Made by a program: the position numbers and the translations under genes. This document shows, in pieces, positions 21,331-34,062 of a DNA stretch of 64,000 nucleotides. The first letter of the stretch is position 1. Each line of letters opens with the position of its first letter. Origin of the DNA: Diphasiastrum complanatum (Eukaryota > Streptophyta > Lycopodiopsida > Lycopodiales > Lycopodiaceae); NCBI GenBank assembly GCA_029204225.1, contig CM055106.1:33638361-33702360 (forward strand), in the 5' to 3' direction. The notes beneath the pieces were generated by a model. It saw only the letters and a list, made by a program, of their open reading frames with translations. It was not told the origin of the DNA and searched no databases.

Positions 21331-24300
21331 ACTATTATCAAGATGAGGTCATATCTATAACTCAGAGTACGATTTTGGGTGGTATTGCCTATGCCAGTGT
21401 CTTTCGTACTTCACAATGGTCGAGATTCACGGCTAGAGGTCACACGAGTGTAACTACTTACAAATGCTTTAGACTTCCGTAGGGGTACTCAATTAACATT
21501 CATAGGTCAAATGAAATGAAGTCATTGTCTATTGACATGTATTTTCTGTAATTTGTCACTAAAGTGTTCAACTGGTCAGGGTGAAATAAGCAAACAATCA
21601 TTAGATGATTATGCTATCATATATCATGATTAGTTTCGTGCAGTGTAAGGGTGCCAATTATACACGCCGCCTTGTTTGATAGGCGGTGGTATTTTGCCAA
21701 ACTTCAGGCTTAGGTATTTCGCTAGGCAGTTCCAATGATGGAGGTGACTATGATGACCCCTAACTGAGGTGGTGTATTTCAACCACGTACGGTGACAACC
21801 CGCTCTTCTATTTCAAAGAGGTTGAGTGTGTTGACTCAAGTACCACTAATTAGTAGTAGCAAGAACATGATGCAACGTATTCAAAAAATGAATTACGATA
21901 GATATTGCATTAACACGAAAGTTTCGAGTGTTTGACTCATGCTTATTTTCTATTTTTTCTTCCCCCACCCTACTACATCACATTTTAGAAGCCATACTAT
22001 TAAACTACGGTCATTCCATATCAAAGTGATAACAAAGTGCAAGCTTAGGATCCTAAACAAGTGTCATTCCACATTTCTTTAACATCGAATTGATAGCAAA
22101 GAGACAGGTACCATATGCAATTGAGGAGCTCGGTGTGCCGTCAAGAAAACCATCAAGTCATGAGTGGGTATTGTGCCAATCCTTCACGCGGCCCTTGTAG
22201 GTCCACGAATGGTAGAGGCATCGAGCTATAAAAGCATGTACTAGTGGTTGACCTGGTGAGTTTCAACAGAGGTCCCATGAGCCTAATATGATTCAACGAG
22301 TTCACAAAAAGGAGACATGGATCCTCGGGCATCTGATCCACCACTGTCAGCCAGGCTGCTCATGGAACTGTAGCGGCTATGGGTTGTCAGATAGAAGGCG
22401 CGCTCACCATACATTGTGAACCTATGGAGTAGCGCTGCTATAGAAATGGGAGCAATTCAAGGATCAATCCTACTGCCAAACATATGTGCATTGTAATAGG
22501 ATGCTCCCTGCATGTTTCAAGTGTGAGGTAGCCACTAGGAGTTGCCTTGATGGTCGCTACAGGTCAGTCGATCAACGGCCAACTGATTCACATCATGGAT
22601 GCATTGAAATCGCCCTTCCACATTGCTCTAGAGGAGCTTTAGGTGGAAGCGTCAGTTGGTCAGACAGTAAACATCAGTTGCGCATTCACATTGTTCTTCA
22701 CGTTTGTGTTTTGGATTTTAAAGGCCACCAGTATTTAATAGAAATGCACTTCAATAAGGCAATGAATTTCTACAATAAAGGCTTAAGTTATGCTTCCGGT
22801 GGAGACACAGATTGGTCACAATCGTGTTTCAAGAGTGTGCTTCAAATATTCCAAGTAATGAGATGGAGAGGCCAGTCGATTCACGGCACCCACTCTCTCC
22901 CGTTCTTATATCCTCTATCATGCCTCTGTATGAAATAACAATTCAGATTTCATGCAAACAAAGATCCCGCACCCTCAACCATGAATTACTACGGCCCAAA
23001 TCCTACCTCACCCCATCAGACAGGATGGAAAATCCTCTTCTCAAACCATGAGGCCTCATCGTTAAAGGAAAAACTCTCTCTCAAAAACCTTTCTAACACA
23101 AAAACTCCAACAACACTCATTCTTACAATCATCAAAATCTAAAAACTTTACCTTCTCATCCTCTCACCCTTCAACGTGACATGAAAGCTTCTTCACATTC
23201 TTGGGTTTTTTCTTGGACCCCAATCTCAAGAAGACCACTCCCTTTTATAGAGGTCACCCAAAGCTCCCCCTTCATAATGCCATCTCTTCATTCTTCAAGC
23301 CTTTCATGAAAAGTGTCCCGCTTTGTACCTGGCTCTTAGTTATGATTTGACCATCAGTGGTACCCTTCCCCATTTGGAAAAGATGGGTTGGAGTCATGGG
23401 TACAAGGGTACCACATGTGTGAGCCACTTTCCTCTTTTGCACTTGTTGGTGGTGTAAATGGCAAGTACTTTACTTGATTGTCTTTCTTAATGGGGTAGTC
23501 CTCATTGCAACTTGTGGTCAACCCCTACCACTTTTAGGTAGGATATTTTGTTATGCACTTTTGGCCTCCACCTGCATTTTTCTTTTGCGTGTCCGTGGCC
23601 CATGGCTTAAGTTGTCGAGGTGCCGTTTCGACTTGCAATTGCCTATAGTTTTGTTATAGTTTCCTTGACCCTGTTCCATAATTTCTGACCGTTTGTTGCG
23701 AGCTAATTTTTTCTTTGTCGGTTTTTTCCCGTGTATCGTTACTGGCGAGCACTCATGACTTGAGGTTTCTTTAAGCCAACTGGTTCCCTGAAAAACACAG
23801 TAGGCAATTTTTGTATTAATAAAAGTAATGGAGTACATTGGAAAATTTGCTCGGCCATGCCGGCTAGTATAATCGCGCCAATTCTAAGGCTGTAAACTAT
23901 ACTATGGGCCATTTCTAAGGCCTCAAAATTTGCTCTAGCCACATTTTGGGTGGGCTGGGACCCCTATCTATGGGCAACTGTGTGCCGATTTTACCATTGA
24001 TAGCCGGGGTTTACATGCCGGTTTTTATACAAAATTGTGAAAATTGCTCTAAATATGGCCCGATTTTTTGTGCAAAAATATCGACTAACACCAATATCTA
24101 TTTTAGAATCGATAAAAAGAACTTAATTCTTTTAACAAGTTAGAACTCTCTTGGTTGTTACAATCATTATAGAGAAATACTCTATAACTGAAAAGAATTC
24201 AAATCACTAGATTCCTGTATGGAACACCTTTTATCTGCTTTACTTTGCAAGATCCAAATCCAATTGCAAACAGAGATGGTTCCATAAATGGATTATCAGT

Positions 24301-26457
24301 CTTGCCACTACATTTCCCTTAGAATCCTCGAATTCTCAAAATTCTAATTCACACAGGCAAAAAGGAATCCAAATTTCCAGAGGCAGTCTTCTTAAATAAT
24401 TCACAATTTTATTCTCACTTGCAATTAGTTATACTTCAGGATTTGGATGTAAATTAAAATAATTGGATCATTAAGATCATCAATCATCTACATCTCAGAC
24501 TTCCACTCTTTCCCCCCTTCCAAAAATGGTTCAGGTTAACAAAACCCCAAATTTGTACTAGGAAACAGTTCAATATGGTATCAGTAACTTTAACACTAAT
24601 CACCCCGACCATTTTAATTGTTCATCATTAAGTTTCGCACTTAATTTTTGGTAAATCCCCTTATGGATCAGCATAGAAACTGTTCCAACTAGATTTACAT
24701 TACTCTTGATCCTTATTGATCCTTAAAAACAAGAAATGCTTTTTAATTGACAGATTCACAAAATCTTCAACTAAAAGTGAAGGGTACAGTGATCTTAACA
24801 ATCGACTGATTTCAACTCCGTAAGATCATTCACTTTATAAGTCATTTTTGTTTGATCAATAATCAATGAATTTGAACAAATTGAAAACGTCCATGGTTTC
24901 TTCAAGTTTTACATAAACTAGGATTTTCAATTTCCATTCAATATGGACCTAAACTGTGAAATTTGATCAAACACCGAATTGACAGTTTCACAATTACGAT
25001 TACATATTGGAAGGAATCTGAAACATCCAACATGCATCCAATATGACATGCAGTGATTTCAATTTAAAATTCAATTTTTACGTAAATAGCCAAGAAACTG
25101 GAAAATTAGCCTAGGGATTTTCAAAATCAGTTTGAAATGGACCAATTGTGAAAATCGATTTATCAATCTCACAGACACTGTCACTTATCGAAACTCGACA
25201 TGCACTGATTTTTTTTCCAAAAAAACGAAAAAGAATCACGTAACTAGCCTAGCCACTAGGAAATCTGCTTTTTGATCTAGAATTGCCGAAAATAGCTTCA
25301 TACATTTCCATCAACAGACAAGCACTACATTGAGTTACAAGCATGCATGCATCAGAACATTTCGAAAATTTTGCAAATTTTAGTTCAAAAATTGCCAAAC
25401 TTCCAACAGCCATAACTTTCTCTACATGACACCAAATTGGTCACTGTAAAGCACAATACGGAGGGAGAGTGGGACTACAAGGCACTTGCCACATCACCCT
25501 GCCACCTAGGCTTCACACGTGCGAGCAATAAATGCACAAAAAATAGGTAGGAGGGCGCACTTTTGGAGAGAGAAATCATCAAAAACTCAACTCTAGCCCA
25601 ATAAGCCTTGGGTTAGAGGTTACAAGCACTCTACTAAGGTTCATTAGAGAGGCATAGAAGCTTCTAAAAGGTCCAGCAAGCAATCATAGGCTCAGTCATG
25701 CAAAAAATGCCTTTTTGGGTTCCTTCAACAAGCAAAACTTCAAGATGGTGGTGTCTAATGCTCACCTATCCAAATTGGCATGATGTTTCAAAACAGACAC
25801 AGTCCATCATATATTTAAGTTTGTAACAAGAATCAATAGGTTCAGACCCTCAATTGAGAGGTATTCGTGCTCAAAAATCATCAAAAATACACTAATTTTT
25901 GGTGTTTTGAGCCCCCTAATGGTGTCTAATCCCTAACAAACTTAATGACAGCTCCGGGTCTCTGAAAACGTTCATACCAAGTCTTGGCTGAGAATTTTGA
26001 GATCTACCCCAAAATTAGTCCAAAAAACATCAAAAAACCTTGTTTTTTGACCAACTTTGACCAATTTTGACCAAAATTTGTGGGGGAAATTTACAAATAA
26101 GTGCAATCAGATCCAAAGCCCTATAAATCCATTGCATGCAAGCACTAAAAGTTCTGATTCTAGTCAAACATGGTTTCTATAGCCCATTTATGGTCCAAAA
26201 AACCCCAATTTTTGGTCCAAAATCACTATCTAATTAATCTTTTGACCATTCAAACATCATGCAATCATTAGATCCAATCATTAATGACTGTAAAACAACA
26301 AGTACAATCTGGAAAACGTACTACATCAGTACCTTTGATCAATTTCAAGCAAAAAACTTCAATTCTAGGTGAAAAATTCACTAAAATCTTCAAAAATCCT
26401 TCGATTTCCACCAAAAATTATGGAGAAAATCCATATTTATGATATGGGGAATGCTTT
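21331..26457. other. No gene recognised
   Basis: Short ORFs occur (for example 22486-22938), but they lack recognisable motifs and have unconvincing composition. The region 25100-26450 is rich in AAAATC and TTTTTGG words and resembles retroelement leader or LTR sequence, without definable ends. Confidence 0.5.
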
Positions 26458-26880
26458 TTGGCGAGCTCTTCAGGGCGAGGTTTTTCGTCCTTGAAGCGAG
26501 CTTTTCTAGCACCCATTCAAGACATCAAAAAATGGTATAGCATAAGGAGCATAAGAAGACAACCATTAGTTGTAATAGGGAACTCTAGACCCAAGAGACC
26601 TACCTACTATGATACATATGGTTTCCACTACATAACCAAGGAGGGGCTTACTAACAGTAAGAAGCTCCATGTTCATATGCATAGCATATTGAGCAAATAG
26701 GCCTCACCTATTCAGGAAGCCTACCTACTTGTAAATGCTCCACTAGTGTCACTACTCCCAGCATGGAAAAATCCTGGAGGCCCAAGAAGAATACTTCTAC
26801 CTAAGTCATTAACTTTGGTTCCCAAGAGAGACAAGAAGTTGAATGAGACACATCTTCATAGCGATGACCTCATTTTATAA
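26458..26880 (+). other. Unassigned reading frame with one internal stop
   Basis: A frame starting near 26458 with a basic N-terminal part (SSLKRAFLAPIQDIKKWYSI) continues past a stop at 26698-26700 in the same frame (ASPIQEAYLLVNAPLVSLL) to about 26880. I recognise no domain. It could be a decayed gene fragment or chance. Confidence 0.2.
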
Positions 26881-27595
26881 AGGTGCAGGAGATATGTCGG
26901 GATTTGCGCCAAGCCAAATACAAATTGATTGGACTACTCCTCTGCTAACGACCTACCCTATAAAGATTACTAGGTGTATCAAGCAAAGAGCTATAATAGC
27001 ATTTCTGATACAAGTCATCAAACAAAAATTCATATTAGACAACTAGGTATTATAAATATCTATTCAGAATAGCAACTCCAGAGTATAAATGTACAAAAAT
27101 ACTTACTGTTAGAAAAATTGACTCACACAACTTACATTCTCTTATACCATGTACATATTCTAATGTATAGATGCTACTCAGCATGCACTAATCAAGACTT
27201 GGATTAAATGTAAGCAGACTGAAGGTAAGTTTACAAGAAGGTGAATCACATGCAGATAAAGGTAAAATTGAACCTAGTTAAGGACATCTTCTTCAATGTT
27301 ACTTAACAACTTGGGATAGTAGTGGATCAATATGAAAGGTGGTGGAGAAAACAAATCTTTCTCAGTAAGACAATAAGACAAACTCTTGAGCATGATGATT
27401 TTCAATACAAGACCATAATTAATTTAATAGTGTACATTTTACCATCAATTAGTGACTAATAACATCAAAACCACAAACTGGGCTGAAAGAGATATCCATG
27501 CAATACTGTTTTAAGTTTGTTCATAAACTAAACAAAAGCAATTGGTGGCTGGAAAGTCTCGAATTAGTCCATGATGATTTTTTTTAAATGTATCA

Positions 27596-30500
27596 CTAAC
27601 TACTCTCCATAGGCAACAAAAAAGTGTCAAACAAAAACTGGTCCTGCTCAATACATATGCAATCTCTATTTAAAGATCCAGCTTGACGTCCCATATTTCC
27701 AGTTCCAGAAAATAGATCCATAATGATGTCACCCGGATTGGTTAACATCTCCACCAAAAACCTGCAAATGCGGAAAGTGTAGCAGAGTTATCAAATAAAC
27801 GGACATAAAAAATGCACCCAATTTGCACCCAATTTATTTCTTGGATGTACCTGCAAAAACCTGGAGACCTCTCAACACCGCCACGACAAACAACGCCATT
27901 TACTTCAGTAACTGTGCTCCCATTAAGGTCAATTACCCAATTTGCCTTTTTGTCAAAAGCAACCTTCGAATCTCGACTAGCAATAGATCTCTTGTAGGTA
28001 GGTTCATGAAACCCTACTCGATGGTACAATGCAACTTGAAGAGAAAAACATCCGATGGTTATTATGCTAGAAAAACAATGTGCCTATTCAAACTTGTGTT
28101 GTGACAAAAGAGTGATTACCTCCTCACATGGATCATGCCTAGTGTAGGCCGCTTCGACCAACACGTTCAAGCAACAATATAGCACAAATCCAAATGACTC
28201 GGCGAATGAGTGTACAATCGGAAAGTGCTTAGGGATGCATGTATAAACAAACCATCCTTCGTCTACAACATACTTTGTTGCAATTTCAAATACTGCCGCG
28301 ACCAGATTAGGAGAAAACTCATTCCAAGCTGGAACACCCGCGTCACTCTCAAAGTGTTTGACTGGTAGAGATGTCGAAAAATCTACCTAGACTAGCGCCA
28401 CTGCAGATTTAGCTAGGATTTCATTTATGGTCAAGCCTGTCATGAGGTTGCGAGTGCAAAATTCTCGCACCTTTTTGGCAGCACTACTTTTTTTCTTGCG
28501 TGCAATCTTGCATATGTCACACAAGACAGCACAAACCTTGCCTTGCAAACCATCTGATGCGTCTGACAAGACAAGCTGGAATTAAATGAGAATCATAAAC
28601 AACAAAATTAAATGTGATGCTTAATGGTGATAATTCCAAAAAACTAAAGCTAGTCAGTCGAGAAATAACCTGGGCTTGTAGCCACATAATCTGCAATGGT
28701 TACATCCACTGGTGTGTCATCGGATGAGACCATGTGAGAGTCATGCAAATCCTCTTCAACCTCCATATCTAAAAATCTCTTAGATCGTTGCTCAGGTCTT
28801 CGCTGTCTAGCTAATACGTTTCTCTTGGAGGCTGATCCTTGTTTGGGGTGGGTGTTTTGTCTTTTGCCTTGTATCATTGCTTGCCCCCTTGCATGCAAAT
28901 CTCTCTCAGAAGGGGGAACTTGGTCTGCTGGGTAATCCAACCACCAAGGATACCACTTACGCTCCCAAGAAGTGATATCCATGTCGTTCCACTCAAGTGG
29001 AAACATGCTCTAGGGTCCATTGATCACTAGCCAGTCAGTTACCTCAATTGGATAGTTTGTTATGGTCTTCTCTTTGAGCAGTGAAGTCAACCATCTGCAA
29101 CAATTTGATTATTTTAGACGAGATATAAAGCTTCAAAATGTGAAAGTCACGGTAGTACCATGACAACTATTTAGACAAATAAAAATAGACAACTATTTAT
29201 GTAGTACCATACCTGTAGACAAGCCTTCGAGCACACAAAACTAGCTCTGGTTGCTTGTCCTCACCAGCTGCATTCTTCATTTCTTTTTGCAAATTAGGAA
29301 AGGCAAGTTGAAAGTGTAATTGGCGTTGTCTCTTGAAGAAGATCTTGTGTCCATCTGGAAGTGAAGAGCCATCATCTGCCATGGCTAGTTGTGTAAGAAT
29401 GCCCTTGGCCATTGCAATCATTTGCCACCAAAAAGTTTCCTTCACCATGTACCGTCTAAAGCTTTTGTTATCGGAGCTCATACCTGTAGCTTCTCTTTGT
29501 TGCTTGTCTCCTCCAAGCAACGCAATGACTTCTTTCTTCTTGTGACAATATGTCAATTTGTGTCATTTGAAAGATGCTTTTATCACACTTGGTGTGTAAC
29601 AGATGCTATGATTGCGTGTTTAGAGCATGAATGGTTACGAGTTACAAACTTACTTCGTTGCGCTAACACAAGATGTTGTGATAGTCTGGAGTTTGTCTTT
29701 AGTCACCACTATTCCCTTCACACTCCAATCCATGTTATACAACATATAAAAAAATCCGGTTCCATTCGTAGGGTTGGCAATGATAGCCAGCTTATACGCC
29801 TTGTTATTTATAGATTTTTTGATAGCCTACAAGCAAAAACTGTTAGTGTTTACCAATTACAGATTTTACCACTGGAATATTGAAAAAGATTGTCACAAAC
29901 CTGTACAGCGATGTCATGGCGTTCCTTACGTTCTTCTTCTGTCAAATGCTGCCCATCTATCAAATAGTCATGCTCATGTACCAATCTATCAAATTCATCC
30001 TGTGCAAAGACAACAATGTTAGTTCCAATGAATCAGTATCCCACCTCAAATAGCTTGATCTTAAACCAATACAAAACAAACCTTGAATACAGTTGTGCAA
30101 GGATAGCCATTGGCACATTGTACCAGGGTTTGTGGGATCCTTTTCTCTCTTTCTTTATCTCAACTTCCATCCAATTCCTGTCTTCGGCCGGCAGGTGCTT
30201 TAGTAGGGTCTGTTTGTCAGCTTGTCCAAACTTTTGCATCATATATATGTCATGTGACAATGTGTGTGGCACAAAGACCCTCGTCAATCTGCAAACACCA
30301 CAAGTTAGGTTTACAAACCTCATTAAAATAAACTACTAATCCACACTATTTAGCACAATGATTTACCTATTGATATTGTGGAGGGCCAATAAAAGCTCTC
30401 CTTGTCCCTTGGAAACATCCAGAAATGAACAATCCACTCGAACATGCTTATCCTTGACGTTTGAAAAAACTGCACCAGCAATGCAAAAAAGAAGGTGAAT

Positions 30501-31125
30501 CATATGACAACAAACAAAAGCATTAGGAAAATTCATTTGACAGTTTTAGACAAAGCACAAGGAGGGAGGCAAATGATCACTAACCCTCTCTTATTTTCTC
30601 CATCCAGGCACAGACTCTGTGGTTTCCATCCCACACAATGAATTTTTTATTCAATAAGTGACTCCATTCATCACTTCTGAGTACTTCCTTTTCAAATCCA
30701 GCATTGATTGACTGCCATATAGGTCCCCACTCCTGCAAATCCAAGTCATTGACCTCGAATTCCGGTTCATTTGCCTTCTTGATTGACACCAAAAATGTGC
30801 CTAACTCTTTCAGGTAGCCATTCATCCTAAATTTATATCCTAAATCCGAAATATTCTTTTGTACTAACCGTATTGATTCGTTGACCACCAAACGACAAAG
30901 TGGTACTGGAGGGGGTGGAGTACTTTTGCAAACACACAGTGAGGCAATTACATCCTGGAGAATGTCTGTCTGAATGACTTTTCCATAATGTCTTATCCCA
31001 TGTTGCGATCGGGTGGGCTCAATGTTGCTTGTATCATTGTCTTCTACGATGTGCGAGGGATCTTCTAAGACATGCAAGGGGTCTACCTCGTCGCCCATAG
31101 CATCAACATCATCAATTTCTTCCAA
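27596..31125 (-). pseudogene. Intron-containing gene with ParB-like motif and DNA amino-methyltransferase-like C-terminus
   Basis: About ten exons can be traced on the minus strand: 31125-30585, 30469-30367, 30288-30082, 29999-29901, 29826-29654, about 29535-29213, 29094-28670, 28575-28120, 28034-27851 and 27761-27596. Most junctions have GT/AG sites and introns of about 75-115 bp. Exon 1 ends with FIVWDGNHRVCAWM, resembling the GxHR core of ParB/sulfiredoxin-like domains. The last three exons look like a beta-class amino-methyltransferase. They contain a motif IV position (VCAVLCDICK, where DPPY/W is expected), GWFVYTCIPKHF, and finally motif I in DIIMDLFSGTGNMGRQA with DCICIEQDQ. TAG stops lie in frame at 29010-29012 and 28387-28389. 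Junctions 3/4, 5/6 and 8/9 do not keep frame with the sites I chose. It is probably a decayed copy. Function beyond domain resemblance is inference. Confidence 0.7.
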
Positions 31126-31382
31126 AGTATTTCTGGGGAGAAGCTATCACTTGTGATAACTTTTTGTGCAATAGGCTTCCATCTGAGATATTAGTGGAAA
31201 GACATCTCATTGTATTTGGTGTCGCCAAGTGTGAAAGAACTTAGAATCTTTGGTTCTCCTTATTCAAGGTATTTTCATATTGGACAACTGAAGGCATTGA
31301 ATTTGAGGATCCCTGGCTCATCATCTTTTGGAATACTTAAAGAGTTCCCCAACTCCCATGAGCTTGGAAACTCTAGGTTCAC
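31126..31382. promoter_or_regulatory. Short divergent intergenic region
   Basis: This gap separates the starts of the minus-strand methyltransferase-like gene and the plus-strand transposase, so both promoters may lie here. A near-palindrome TATCACTTGTGATA occurs at about 31145-31158. No clear TATA box was found. Confidence 0.35.
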
Positions 31383-33860
31383 GTGCACACATCCATGAGA
31401 GCTTTGTCTTATTCTAGTTGGAGGCCCAATCCTATGAAATGCATCAGAGCACTTTCATTCTTAAGTGAATCAATGCAAATTTTATGGCTACATGGCGATT
31501 TCACTAATGTTCAAGCTACCCCTAAAACAAGTTCCAATCTACGGTGTATATGTGACACATTACGTCGGATGGTTTCCAAGGCGAAGAACACAGTCATGCC
31601 TTTAGGAGATGGTCTGGACAGTCTTCTACACCTAAAGAACAATTCAATGTATGACTTCTTTCATGGTAGCAGATTCCCAGGACAAGGTTCTTTAGAAGAC
31701 CGTTGCTTTGTTTTCAAAATGTCAACGAAGGGACCTGCTTCAGGAGTGGATCTAGTAAATCGAATGCGACGAACAAGCAATGGAGATCTCAAGTATGCTT
31801 GGGTTCAACTTGATCACACCAGAAGAGTAATTGGATGGTCAACAATGGCATGCCACGTCTACGACCCAAGGTATCTCTTTTATGTTCCAACAGAGTTGGA
31901 CAAAACTTTTTCCAATTTGAAGAAAAACTTACGAACATGCTCTTGATTGTTTAGGTTCAGTGTACAAGAGCTGTGCGAGATGAAGGAAGAGGATACTGAG
32001 GCACAAATTCTATTCTGGGAGATGCTCAACACAGTCATAAAGTGTTTCGGTCATGACTATGCCTACTTTCATGGATTCATGGCAGATGAGGCCCAAGCGA
32101 ACTAGAGGGCAGTCCGAACAGTGTATAACTATAATGTCATGAGTGGTCGTGAAAGGTCATGTCTATTTCATTAGGAACAAAGCCTTGTGAGACACACCGA
32201 TGCATATGTTCCAAAGGATCAATAGGCTCAACACAAGTTATTATGTGAAAAATGGAGGACTTCCGCAACCAGAGATGAAGCAGGAACACTACAGGTTGAT
32301 TAGGCAGTGGTGGCAGATAGCAAAAGTGAAGGAGTGTGATGTCCCAACATTGGATAGGTGGTTGAGCTGATGGAATGTCAGAATTGCTCATTGGGGCGAT
32401 TTCATGACAACAGTAAGTTGTTTATGTAAAGCAAGACCACAAATTGTAATTTATTCTCACCACAAATTCAAATTGATAACCATAAACCATTTTTTATGTT
32501 AAATTCTAAAATATTTGTGTTTCATTTGATAGGTGTTGGATAGTAACGCCGCTGCAAATACTCCACGAACCAATTTATCAGAATCCAAGCATGGTACCTG
32601 GCTTGCTGGAGAGGGGCCAAAAGATAAAATTTCCTTGTACGATGCAGCTGTCTCTGATATGGCAAATGCTCTTTTGCAAAGTGCAAAACAACATGCATAT
32701 ATTATGGGAAAACATTTGGGAGCTGGACCAAGCTTGAAGAATTTAATTGATAGAAGCTCATCAAAGCATCCATTCAAGCCTACCAGTTCAACAGCTTGTC
32801 ACTGGCACTCCAATGTATCACAACATAGTCAATTTAGAGGGTGAGAGAGAGACCGTGCGACAGAAGAGGAGGCCTTCCTTGGTTGTGGATGTAGAGAATG
32901 ATAGTAGTCACAGACCTAAATTTGTTCATATTACCAAGGAACGCAAGGAGCGAGGCCGCCCCAAAAAAATTATATTTCAAGCAGAGGGAAGTGTACCTGG
33001 GCAAGGTATAGAGGCACCATCGACTTCAAGGGTTCCCCCACAGGAAGGTGACTCTGTGTTCCAAGATAAGCAAGAGGTGGTGGAACGTAAACTACACGAC
33101 ACGTTTTGGGCAATAAGGAGAACTAACATTGGTAGTCATGTGAAGTGTCTCGGATGGATATCCAAAAGTGGAAAATGTAATCGTGCAATAACCAATTAAT
33201 CGAAAAGTACTCCGCGCTATGTTTTTTCTCAGCACGAAGCCATCCAAATGGGAAGTCCCAACAAATGATGTGGTTTGTAATACTGATTGCACCCAATCTT
33301 GGAACCCAGACAAGAGCATTAATCCAACACCTGCAAAACTACCAAGCATATGGCCTGTCGCTGAAGGAACAAAGTTGGTGCAATCAGAGGTGGACATGTT
33401 GACTACTGTAGGATTTCAATTGGAAGTGAAGTCTGTTAGTGTGAATAGTGCTGCTGGTGTTCCCGGCCCCAAACAAGCGGCTGGTCCTAGTAGAGTAAAA
33501 AATTCCAAAACCCACAAATACAAACGACCAAGGCATAGGACAAAAGTATCAAGAATAGCACAAGCACATATAGAGAAAGCCATGATCATGAGTGCTTCTG
33601 TGTTGACAGAGAAGGTAGTTAAAGAGTCACAACACGGAATTTTTGAAATTGAGACTGAATCTTCTCTGCAAGCAGGACTTCATTATGATGTCCATATAAA
33701 TATCAATCCCTCATGTACCTGTCCAGACTTCCAAAAAAGGCTGGCTGAGGCTTGGTGCCAGAGTCTTCAGAGGATGAGGAGGCCATGTTAGCAGTGATAA
33801 TTAAAGGACGAAAAAAGTAGGAAAAATGGTGAAAAAGTTAAAAAGGTGTGGAAACGACAA
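31383..33860 (+). pseudogene. MULE-like transposase with SWIM zinc-finger remnant
   Basis: Successive plus-strand pieces follow MULE-type transposase order. They include LKYAWVQLDHTRRVIGWSTM, then ELCEMKEEDTEAQILFWEML, FHGFMADEAQAN and GRERSCLFH (DDE-core region), and RQWWQIAKVKECDVPTLDRW up to a GTAAGT donor near 32410. An exon from 32533 carries KDKISLYDAAVSDMANALLQ and a basic stretch RKERGRPKK. The C-terminal frame (33219-33791) contains YDVHININPSCTCPDFQKR, the first half of a SWIM (CxC...CxH) finger, whose second half is missing. In-frame stops lie at 32103, 32172 and 32223, and a frameshift precedes 32300. The upstream start is uncertain. It is divergent from the methyltransferase-like gene. 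Confidence 0.75.
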
Positions 33861-33979
33861 AAACTGTGAAATACAAGCGATGGATGACAAGTAGTGTAGT
33901 TCAAAGCGCAGATTGGTGTTCAGTATGAGCAGATGATAGCTGGTAGGAATTTTGGTCACAAAAGGAGAACTTGGTAATT

Positions 33980-34062
33980 GAATAACAGCATACACATTTG
34001 CATTCAAGATCATACATCATAAAAGTGACGTGTGCAATGGCTACAAGATCATCAATGACACT
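33980..34062 (-). repeat. Inverted repeat copy A (partner at 39253-39330)
   Basis: The reverse complement contains CACTTTTATGATGTATGATC and CTTGAATGCAAATGTG, which also occur in the plus strand at 39253-39330. The two copies are inverted about 5.2 kb apart and differ at a handful of positions. Copy A is joined directly to a truncated Copia gag. Confidence 0.8.

Noticed and set aside
22486-22938. A 150-residue plus-strand ORF
   Set aside because: No motif, many Cys/His/Ser from unremarkable sequence, and no supporting neighbours or splice pattern.
30033-30331. Plus-strand ORFs opposite the methyltransferase-like gene
   Set aside because: They are antisense to exon 3, whose minus-strand frame is bounded by good splice sites.
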